Below are positions 35,366 through 42,215 of a stretch of 64,000 nt of DNA, piece after piece. How positions within the stretch are numbered: position 1 is the stretch's first letter; every line of letters begins with the position of its first letter. The translations under genes were made by a program, and so were the position numbers. The DNA lies in assembly GCA_965223585.1 (NCBI GenBank), contig CBDCWW010000024.1, positions 894,915 through 958,914 of the forward strand, written 5' to 3'. Source of the DNA: CBDCVN01 sp965223585. GTDB lineage: Bacteria; Deinococcota; Deinococci; Deinococcales; Trueperaceae. The notes under the pieces were generated by a model. The model worked only from the letters and a program-made list of their open reading frames with translations, did not search any database and had not been told where the DNA came from.

Positions 35366-36189
35366 ATTCCACAAACAAGCTTATGTGTGTTTTAGCCCAC
35401 CCAGATGATGAATCTTTGGGTTTTGGTGGGGTGATAGCTAAATATGCTGCCCAAGGCATTGATGTTTCTCTTATTATGGCTACTCGAGGCCAAAAAGGTT
35501 GGAAAGGTAAAAAAGAAGATTACCCCGGTCCAGAAGCTTTAGGAGATCTTCGCACTAAAGAGTTACAAGCTGCCAGTCACATTTTAGGCATAAAGCAAAT
35601 CCACTTCTTAGATCATATGGATGGAGAACTAGACCAAGTTGAGCCACAAGAAGTAATTAGAAAGATTGCTTGGCAGATACGTAGTATAAAACCTCAAGTG
35701 ATTTTAACTTTTGGACCAGATGGGAGCTACGGGCATCCAGATCACATAGCTATTTCTCAGTTTGCCTGTGCAGCAGTTTTACAAGCAGCAAATTCTCAAT
35801 ATCAAACAAATTCCCTAGCACCACACTGCATTAGCAAGTTTTACTACCTCGCTGACAGTAAAGATATTACTCGCAAATATCAAAAAATCTTTGGTGGACT
35901 AGGTATGCAAGTTGATGGTGTCAAAAGACAATTTTTAGGTTGGGAAGAATGGGCTATCACCACAAAAATTGATGTTTCGGCTTATATTAATACTGTAAAA
36001 AAGGCCATCACCTGCCACAAGTCCCAATTGCGTAATTACGAAGTACTGTTGGAACTACCTGAAGCTAGGTGGCAAGAAGTTTTTGCTGAGCAAAGTTTTT
36101 ATCGTGCTTACAGTTTAGTTAATGGCAGTAGAGGGTTAGAAACAAATCTTTTTACAGGTCTTGAAGGAAAACACTATGAACCTTATTAA
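35362..36189 (+). CDS. PIG-L/LmbE-family zinc deacetylase
   Basis: A 275-residue protein with the LmbE signature: AHPDDE at residues about 12-17 (zinc ligands His and Asp), 'MATRGQKGW', and 'GSYGHPDHIAIS' (second His ligand, HPDH) near residue 130. This family removes acetyl groups from N-acetylglucosamine conjugates such as mycothiol or bacillithiol precursors, or from glycolipids. Length and motifs fit an active enzyme. It is translationally coupled to the small membrane protein and lies behind the AOC-like gene, converging with a SARP gene. The substrate cannot be read from sequence. Confidence 0.85.
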   Translation: MNSTNKLMCVLAHPDDESLGFGGVIAKYAAQGIDVSLIMATRGQKGWKGKKEDYPGPEALGDLRTKELQAASHILGIKQIHFLDHMDGELDQVEPQEVIRKIAWQIRSIKPQVILTFGPDGSYGHPDHIAISQFACAAVLQAANSQYQTNSLAPHCISKFYYLADSKDITRKYQKIFGGLGMQVDGVKRQFLGWEEWAITTKIDVSAYINTVKKAITCHKSQLRNYEVLLELPEARWQEVFAEQSFYRAYSLVNGSRGLETNLFTGLEGKHYEPY

Positions 36190-36219
36190 CTTTGCTTTTT
36201 TATCTTTATCTTGCAGTGC

Positions 36220-39200
36220 TTAAGTCCTTGACTCAATTTTCAACTTTTGTAATGCTTTTTGATAAGCTTCTTGGGCTATAGGAGGCAAAGGTGCAGCAAA
36301 TTCACTGCGCAAACTTTCAGCTTTTGCTAACATTTCAACAGCTAATTCATATTCTTCTGTAGCGATTTTTAGATAGGCTAAAGTTTCATAACATTGGGCC
36401 AAGCCGAGTTTGTCATCAATCTCTGCACGTAAATTTAGACTGCTACTTATAAATTCTAAGGCTAGATTGTAATCTTTTTGAACATAGGCCAGTTTACCTT
36501 GTACTAGAAGTGTATGGGCTATACCCCACTTGTAACCATCTATAATTTGCCAATAATTTTTAGCTTCATTAAGATAGTCTTTAGCAGCTATTAAATCCCC
36601 TTGTTTACAACTTATATCAGCTAGTAATGTTGCTGCTAAAGCAAGAATTTCTTGGTTGCCCGCCTCGTGAAATAACTCTAGACTTTCTTGGGCATATTTA
36701 GCAGCCTTTACTAGGTCACCCTGCTCAAAGAAGCTTTTTCCCTGCAAAGATTTAGCCCAGCCAGTGATTTGCTTGTCTTCAAAGTGCTTGAGTATCTCAA
36801 AAGCCTTTTCAAGTAGCTGCATGCTTTCATTATAGTTACCTAAAGTGTTTTCTGCCCAAGCTAAGTTAGCAAAGGCAAAAGCCATTCCACGCTTATCTTC
36901 TATTTCTTGCCTAATTTTTAGGCTTTCTTGAAAAAATGGCTTAGCTTTAAGGGGTTCTCCTCTATAAAGAGCACTCCAAGCTAGATTATTTAAAGATAGT
37001 GCTATACCTCTTTTGTTACTAAGACTTTTATGTTTTTTTAAAGCTTCTTCAGAGAGTTCTTGCCCTTTGGCAGTATATCCACAATGAAAACTAACCCAGC
37101 CCAAACTGTTTAGAATGTTAGCTAAAGCTAGCTCATCATCAAAGCCTCGAGCAATAGCTAAACTTTCTTCAAAAATCACTTTGGCTTTGTCAAAGTTGCC
37201 TATAGTAAACATTAAAGTACCTAAAACATTTAGAGCCTTGGCTCGAGCCATTGTTTTGACTTGGGCTTTGGGATGATTTAGCAAACTCTTTAGGCGCAGA
37301 CTGCCTTCACGCAGGTGACCACGCACTATCCAAAAGCGCCAGACAGCAGTAACCAACTTTAAACCCAGCTCAATTTTATCCTTAGATTCTGCCCAAGAAA
37401 TTGCTGCACGCACATTATTATGTTCTTCAGCCAACTTAGTAAACCATTCTATTTGCTGAACTTTAGTAAGCTCTGGCTCTGCTTGCTCAACTAAAGCAAG
37501 ATAATAGTTAGCATGAGCCTCTTTTAGTTCTTCTAATTCTCCTGATTTTTTTAAACAATTTAAAGCATATTCACGTATAGTCTCGATCATAAAGAAGCGC
37601 ATCTCACCAGAAGCTTGCTCTTCAGAGCGTATCAGGCTCTTATCAACCAATTCTGTTATACCGTCTAAAACATTTAATCCTTGACAAACACTTTCAGCCG
37701 CCTCTAAACTAAATCCTCCTACGAAAATAGCCAAGCGTCTAAAAAGTACTTGCTCAGCTTCTGTTAAAAGACTATAACTCCAATCAATAGCTGCTTGCAG
37801 TGTTTGATGGCGGCTAGGAACATCTTTAGCTCCACCTTTAAGAATCTCAAGACGACTATCTAGACGCTTTAATAGTGCTTTAGGGCTCAACATTTTAATT
37901 CGTGCAGATGCTAAGTAAATAGCAAGGGGTAAACCATCTAAAGAACAGCATATTTCAGCAATTGTCCTAGCATTTTCCTCATTAAGAGTAAAGCTAGGCT
38001 TAGTGTTCCTAGCATTTTCAACGAATAAAGCAATCGCAGGATAATTTAGTAAATCATTAGTAGCAGATAAATTGTGCAAATTAGGCAAATTTAGAGGTTC
38101 AAGGGGATATTCTTTTTCTAAACTTAGGTGCAAAGGAACACGACTAGTTACTAGTAGTTTTATTTCAGGGCAGCTTTGCAAAAGCCCACCAAGCGCTGAG
38201 GAAGCTGCTGTAATTTGCTCAAAGTTGTCAAGTATTAATAAGATTTGTTTTTCTTTAAAAAAAACCTTAAGACTATCAATGACAGGTTTATTAGGATTCT
38301 CAGCAACATCTAAGTTTTGGGCTATGCTCGAGGCTACTAAGTCAGGATCATTAATAGCTGCTAGAGGAACAAAGTAGAGACCATCTTCAAAATATTCCTT
38401 TTCCAGTAGTTGTTTGGCAACCTGTAAAACTAAAGAGGTTTTTCCTACCCCTCCTGTACCAACTACAGTCAAGAGTCGGCAATCTTCTTGAGTTAACAAA
38501 TCTTGAATTTCTGCTAACTCTCTTTGACGGCCCATAAACAAAGGAGGTAGGGGTGGTAAGTTATTATTGGGTTTTTGCTGTTCTTTGCTAATAATTGACT
38601 TGACTTCTTGGGAAGTGGCAGGGGTAATGCCATACTCTTGAAGTTCTTTTTTGATATTGCGAACCTCTGGACTGTCACTTGCTAGGAGCAGATTATAACA
38701 ACGTTTTAAATCTTCAATTTCTAAATTGGGTGCTCCAGCAAGATTATAAGCTAACTTGGCATGCTGAGCAGCAGTAGTATATTCACCCTCACTCATTTTT
38801 TTCTCTGCAAACTTCAAAATAGCTTGGCGAGTTAAGTGGGCTAAATGCTCACGTTTTGCATATACCCACTCTTCAAGTTCAGCACTCCAATTACTAAGGT
38901 AAAACCCCTCTAAAAATGCTCCCTGATAAAGTTTGCAAGCACTTTCAATATCTTCTTTTATAATGGCAGTTTCTAAAGCCTTAATATCAGTATCAACAAG
39001 GGCACGTAATTGAGTAGGGCTGGCTTCAATTGCTTCAGGCACGTCACGTCGTAATTGAGCTAAAGCTACACCTAAACTTTTCATGTGATCAGAGGCCTCT
39101 GGCCAGAAAAGCTCAGCTACGTGACGTCTTTCTTGAGGACCCTCGAGTGCCAAATAGCATAATAATAGCAAAGGTTTAGGACGGCTAAAGTTTGTTTTTT

Positions 39201-39234
39201 GTAGCTCGAGCTTACCTAAAGTGCGTAGGAGCAT
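36220..39234 (-). CDS. SARP/BTAD-NB-ARC-TPR transcriptional regulator (third copy)
   Basis: A 1004-residue regulator more distant from the other two. The N-terminus 'RPKPLLLLCYLALEGPQERRHVAELFWPEA' is the form I associate with Deinococcus-type regulators. BTAD follows (about 95-200). The NB-ARC has Walker A GTGGVGKT (259-266), Walker B 'ILLILDNFEQI', and the downstream 'LVTSR' and 'GLPLAI' STAND motifs. The C-terminal half has about ten TPR-like repeats ('NSLGWVSFHCGYTAKGQELSEEAL'). It lies between the two GTTAG-promoter loci, convergent with one and divergent from the other, so it may regulate those, while the first two copies may act on the ACG-box promoters. This pairing is inference. Confidence 0.88.
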   Translation of the reverse strand: MLLRTLGKLELQKTNFSRPKPLLLLCYLALEGPQERRHVAELFWPEASDHMKSLGVALAQLRRDVPEAIEASPTQLRALVDTDIKALETAIIKEDIESACKLYQGAFLEGFYLSNWSAELEEWVYAKREHLAHLTRQAILKFAEKKMSEGEYTTAAQHAKLAYNLAGAPNLEIEDLKRCYNLLLASDSPEVRNIKKELQEYGITPATSQEVKSIISKEQQKPNNNLPPLPPLFMGRQRELAEIQDLLTQEDCRLLTVVGTGGVGKTSLVLQVAKQLLEKEYFEDGLYFVPLAAINDPDLVASSIAQNLDVAENPNKPVIDSLKVFFKEKQILLILDNFEQITAASSALGGLLQSCPEIKLLVTSRVPLHLSLEKEYPLEPLNLPNLHNLSATNDLLNYPAIALFVENARNTKPSFTLNEENARTIAEICCSLDGLPLAIYLASARIKMLSPKALLKRLDSRLEILKGGAKDVPSRHQTLQAAIDWSYSLLTEAEQVLFRRLAIFVGGFSLEAAESVCQGLNVLDGITELVDKSLIRSEEQASGEMRFFMIETIREYALNCLKKSGELEELKEAHANYYLALVEQAEPELTKVQQIEWFTKLAEEHNNVRAAISWAESKDKIELGLKLVTAVWRFWIVRGHLREGSLRLKSLLNHPKAQVKTMARAKALNVLGTLMFTIGNFDKAKVIFEESLAIARGFDDELALANILNSLGWVSFHCGYTAKGQELSEEALKKHKSLSNKRGIALSLNNLAWSALYRGEPLKAKPFFQESLKIRQEIEDKRGMAFAFANLAWAENTLGNYNESMQLLEKAFEILKHFEDKQITGWAKSLQGKSFFEQGDLVKAAKYAQESLELFHEAGNQEILALAATLLADISCKQGDLIAAKDYLNEAKNYWQIIDGYKWGIAHTLLVQGKLAYVQKDYNLALEFISSSLNLRAEIDDKLGLAQCYETLAYLKIATEEYELAVEMLAKAESLRSEFAAPLPPIAQEAYQKALQKLKIESRT

Positions 39235-39369
39235 TGAAACAGTTTACCAGATTTTATAAATGCTTGCATAAAGCGTGGTGTATCCTTATTGTAATCAAAA
39301 TAGTCTTGCTTGTATTGATCAACCTAATTAGCCTTCAGAAAACAAAAATTATTCTTTGTTAGTCATGTT

Positions 39370-39431
39370 GTTAGGAATCGTTAGGTCCAATTTTAGGGGT
39401 ATGTTAACCACCCTTTTGACATCCTACTAAT
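39370..39431 (+). promoter_or_regulatory. Promoter with GTTAG repeats, second copy
   Basis: GTTAGG starts at 39370 and 39380, then TTTTAGGGG, GTTAAC (39403-39408) and TACTAAT (39425-39431). The last three blocks and their spacing equal those at 34456-34496, while sequence between them differs, as expected for functional sites in diverged copies. Confidence 0.5.
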
Positions 39432-39465
39432 TGACTTACGCTTTGAAGTGATGGTCTCAGAGTAA
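39430..39465 (+). pseudogene. Orphan C-terminal tail of an AOC-like gene
   Basis: Reading from inside the promoter gives I-DLRFEVMVSE-stop, the counterpart of 'NLRFEMMVSK' that ends the AOC-like protein at 35112. About 180 codons are missing between promoter and tail. The following spacer also resembles the 35113-35182 spacer. Confidence 0.6.
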
Positions 39466-39548
39466 GTTTCGTTCACAGTTAAGGTAATTAATGGGTAGAG
39501 GTTTATAGCCCCGCCCACACAAACTTACTATAACTAGGAAGGTTAACA

Positions 39549-39695
39549 ATGATTAGCAAAATAGAATCAAGTTTACACAAATATTACAACCTGATAGAAA
39601 AAATATGTACTTGCATTAGTCTATTAGTTTTTGACTTAAATGCTTGGCCTGTTCCTGAAAAATACCCTATTAGCAAGCAGAGGAAAAGAATATAA
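39549..39695 (+). CDS. Small membrane protein, paralogue of 35183-35365
   Basis: A 48-residue frame, MISKIESSLHKYYNLIEKIC and onward, with the same 'KYY-L-EK-C-C-I-LL-F-L-AW' pattern as the 60-residue protein at 35183. AGGAAGG lies upstream, and its TAA overlaps the next ATG (TAATG). It therefore probably still works as a coupled upstream partner of the His-rich membrane protein. Confidence 0.55.
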   Translation: MISKIESSLHKYYNLIEKICTCISLLVFDLNAWPVPEKYPISKQRKRI

Positions 39696-40285
39696 TGAGC
39701 ATAAGCACACAGCGAACAATTCCGAATATATTGAAACGTTCAAACACTGTTCTAATAAATGCTTTGAGAATCAATTGGCAATCTCAAATCCTTTTACTTT
39801 TCATGATAGTTGCAGGTGGTCACTTTGCTGAACACCTCGTACAACTTTTCCAGTATACCATTCTTAAGTGGCCTGCTAGAGAAGCAGGTGGAGTATTAGG
39901 GCTTTGGTTTCCTAGCCTTGCTACCTCAGAATATCTCCATAGTACTTGGAATACTTTGCAGTTTACAGGACTTATCTTACTTTATCCCTTGTTTCTTAAC
40001 AAAGGTAAGGCCTTACTTTTTTGGAAACTTGCAATTGTTGCACAGGCTTGGCACTGGCTCGAGCACATACTATTACAGGTACAATACCTTACAGGGTACT
40101 ATTTATTTCATGCTGTTAAACAACAGAGCTTGCTCGAGGTTTTTTTTCCTCGCATTGAGTTGCACTTTGTTTACAACCTTTTATCCTTTACACCAACCTT
40201 AATTGCTCTACTGATTTATTTAAAGCAATATGCTACCACTGATTTACCAGAACCTTTTCATAATTTAAACAATTTAAGGAGATAA
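39695..40285 (+). CDS. His-rich multi-helix membrane protein, paralogue of 24134-24811
   Basis: A 196-residue membrane protein with the same signature as its paralogue: GGHFAEHLVQ (H43, H47), 'GLWFPSLATSEYLHSTWNTLQ', WHWLEHILLQVQYLTGYYLF and 'VFFPRIELHFVYNLLSFTPT'. It lacks the last ~30 residues of the other copy. The invariant His/Glu residues in helices suggest a bound metal or haem; the family is unknown to me. It is translationally coupled to the small membrane protein and stands behind a GTTAG-type promoter, whereas the paralogue stands behind ACG boxes, so the two copies seem to be under different SARP control. CTCGAG words at 40058 and 40133 match those of the paralogue codon for codon. 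Confidence 0.8.
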   Translation: MSISTQRTIPNILKRSNTVLINALRINWQSQILLLFMIVAGGHFAEHLVQLFQYTILKWPAREAGGVLGLWFPSLATSEYLHSTWNTLQFTGLILLYPLFLNKGKALLFWKLAIVAQAWHWLEHILLQVQYLTGYYLFHAVKQQSLLEVFFPRIELHFVYNLLSFTPTLIALLIYLKQYATTDLPEPFHNLNNLRR

Positions 40286-40288
40286 AAA

Positions 40289-40384
40289 ATGACAAAATAT
40301 AGAAATAATTTACCTCAACTATCAGATGATTTTTTCCTTACCGATAGTGGCATAAAAAACCACGCTAATTTTCCATTACTATAG
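40289..40384 (+). pseudogene. N-terminal fragment of a homocysteine S-methyltransferase-like gene
   Basis: AGGAG lies 7 nt before the ATG, and the first 22 codons (MTKYRNNLPQLSDDFFLTDSGI) look like the start of homocysteine S-methyltransferase-family proteins, which usually continue '..ETTLIF'. Here the frame departs after SGI and stops at codon 32. It seems to have been the next gene of the unit, lost by deletion. Recognition is from a short segment. Confidence 0.45.
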
Positions 40385-40406
40385 ATTTTGCACAAAATCA
40401 TAGTAA
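40376..40406. promoter_or_regulatory. Palindrome upstream of the PaiB-like gene
   Basis: Arms TTACTATAGATTTT (40376-40389) and AAAATCATAGTAA (40394-40406) pair with one bulged A around a 4-nt centre, 28 nt before the start codon. It could be an operator or a terminator for the preceding unit. Confidence 0.4.
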
Positions 40407-40433
40407 TAACCTGATTGAAATGAATGGAATAAT

Positions 40434-41084
40434 ATGTATGTACCTAAGCATCTTGAAGAAACAAGAATCGAAATTTTACACAAATTAATCCAAGAGCAAC
40501 CCCTTGCTACCCTTATTACAATGTCTACAAATGGATTAGATGCAAACCATATCCCACTACATCTATCAGATGAATCATCACTTGGAACTTTACGTGGGCA
40601 TGTGGATCGGGCTAATCCTATGTGGCATGATTTGATGAATGATATTGAAGGATTAGCTATATTTCATGGATTGGATTCCTACGTATCTCCATCTTGGTAT
40701 CCTACAAAAAAAGAGACTGGAAAGGTTGTTCCTACATGGAATTATGCTGTTGTCCATGCCTATGGTTCCATACGCATTATTAATGATGCTCTTTGGATAC
40801 GTGAACATCTTGAGAGCCTGACGAACCACAACGAAATCGCAATGGCTGATCCATGGACTGTTTCAGATGCGCCACACAAGTTTACTGAAAATCTTATTAA
40901 TGCCATTGTCGGCATTGAGATTGTCATAACAAAACTTCTTGGAAAATGGAAGGTCAGTCAAAATCAACCAGAGAAGAATAGGGCTGGTGTGATTTCAGGA
41001 TTGATGCGCAATGAATGCCCGAAAGCTAAAGGAATGGCAACAATGATTACTGACTGGAAGAAGAGTAAGTCTAAATCACAATAA
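40434..41084 (+). CDS. PaiB-type FMN-binding protein
   Basis: A 216-residue protein with the PaiB pattern: 'MYVPKHLEET', 'PLATLITMSTNGLDANHIPL', 'LRGHVDRANPMWHDL', 'AIFHGLDSYVSPSWYPTKKETGKVVPTWNYAVVHAYGSIRII' and the C-terminal 'IVGIEIVITKLLGKWKVSQN'. The split-barrel fold binds flavin; PaiB of Bacillus acts with PaiA as a negative transcriptional regulator, though catalytic roles are also possible. The length is that of the family. A palindrome lies just upstream. No paiA is visible. The gene has no CTCGAG word and follows a series of fragments, so recent arrival is possible. Confidence 0.85.
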   Translation: MYVPKHLEETRIEILHKLIQEQPLATLITMSTNGLDANHIPLHLSDESSLGTLRGHVDRANPMWHDLMNDIEGLAIFHGLDSYVSPSWYPTKKETGKVVPTWNYAVVHAYGSIRIINDALWIREHLESLTNHNEIAMADPWTVSDAPHKFTENLINAIVGIEIVITKLLGKWKVSQNQPEKNRAGVISGLMRNECPKAKGMATMITDWKKSKSKSQ

Positions 41085-41096
41085 AGAAAAGCAGCA

Positions 41097-41195
41097 GTGG
41101 CATTGTACCATCAGAAAGAACTTACCGCCCAGAAAATCTGTGAGATGATGGGGATTTCGAGAACAACGCTTTATCAATACGTGCGGGAGGGCTAA
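41097..41195 (+). pseudogene. C-terminal helix-turn-helix remnant of a serine recombinase
   Basis: The frame reads VALYHQKELTAQKICEMMGI and then SRTTLYQYVREG-stop, the typical DNA-binding tail of Tn3-type resolvases ('SRxTLYrYv'). Nothing of the catalytic domain remains. Related tails occur at 52474 and 62947. Confidence 0.55.
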
Positions 41196-41276
41196 TCATC
41201 AAGTCACCTTACAGCAATATAGTGTTAGCTATACTTAGAGTAGCCTAATATATTGTCTTTTATAGTTTCCTGTACT

Positions 41277-41711
41277 TTATGTTTCTTCTCCTAAAAAGTA
41301 CCTTATGCGATTTGTTATCCATACTGCTATGCCACAACCAAAGAAGTCTTTATCTTCAGTCTAGATAGGACAGTTAAAACGTAGTGCAAGAGCAAGGTAA
41401 GGCCAGTCATCTTCGTCTCGGGTTTTCATTATTCTACGTGCCACATCCTCAAAAGTGGCAAAGTCACCTATTGGAACTGCTTGTACAAACTTTTCGAGTA
41501 GGTCTAGCTTTAATGTAGCTGCTTCTATATCAGGAGTACTTCCACCTCGCTTTGTGATTATTTCAGGTACATACTGCCTTGCATCCAAGAATGCTTCTTC
41601 TGCTGTCAGGAAATCAATTTCGCCTTCATACTCAGAAATAATCTTATGGACTTTATTCCCAACTACAGCGCTTATAAGAATATTTGCGTCTAAAACTAAT
41701 CTTCTATGCAT
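41277..41711 (-). pseudogene. PIN-domain toxin with in-frame amber codon
   Basis: A VapC-like PIN protein: 'RRLVLDANILISAVVG' (first acidic residue D8), 'LTAEEAFLDARQYV', and the 'TRDEDDWPYLALAL' helix with acidic ligands. The frame stops at TAG (41361-41363) after CPI, but the same frame continues as TEDKDFFGCGIAVW and runs 28 codons to TAA at 41277. Family members have Trp at the stop position (CPIW-x-x-D-x-DFFGxG), so one TGG-to-TAG change explains it. The lost part includes the last conserved Asp. It overlaps its antitoxin gene by 8 nt. Either the toxin is inactivated or the amber is read through; the former is likelier. Confidence 0.8.
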
Positions 41712-41994
41712 TTTTCTTCTGCTGTTTGCGCTGTTCTTTTAACTCCTTAAAATCATTAATAAGGTCTTCTGGATCAATACCTTTTGCTTCAAGTAAACTG
41801 TTAAGTTTCTGCGCTGCTGATTCTAGTGCTTCTTTATCTGCGTCTTTTACTGGATGACGAGCTGGGAGGTAGTATCCTACAGTAAGCCCATGCTTCGTTA
41901 CTGCAACAGGAGAATCAGAGTTCATATACTCAGCAAGATTTTCTCTGAATTCTTTTACACCTATGGTTTTGACTGGTTCTGCTTGTAATATCAT
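41704..41994 (-). CDS. Phd/YefM-family antitoxin
   Basis: A 96-residue protein beginning MILQAEPVKTIGVKEFRENL, with 'SDSPVAVTKHGLTVGYYLPAR', the typical Phd fold that binds operator DNA and neutralises a partner toxin through its charged C-terminal tail. I start at 41994 because GAGGTG precedes this ATG; the longer open frame upstream has no site and non-protein-like composition. The stop overlaps the PIN start by 8 nt, as in coupled toxin-antitoxin operons. With the toxin broken, the antitoxin may survive only as a relic or cross-neutraliser. Confidence 0.8.
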   Translation of the reverse strand: MILQAEPVKTIGVKEFRENLAEYMNSDSPVAVTKHGLTVGYYLPARHPVKDADKEALESAAQKLNSLLEAKGIDPEDLINDFKELKEQRKQQKKNA

Positions 41995-42215
41995 AGGCAC
42001 CTCATGGGCGTAGTTTCTACTTAGGGGGTAACTATAGAAGCTGTTTTTAAAGACAATTAAAGATTGGTAGTTAAAGAGATTGAAATGTTTTCCCATAGAG
42101 TGTTTATTGGTGTTTTCAGCTTTATTAGTCATAAATTGATTTGTGCCTTTTTTGCGCTTAATTTCTCCCACCCCCCTAACTGAAAACTACGCCCGCACCT
42201 CATTTCATTAATTAT

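Noticed and set aside
41995..42171. N-terminal extension of the Phd antitoxin
   Set aside because: No ribosome-binding site; the Phd fold begins at the internal ATG at 41994, which has one.
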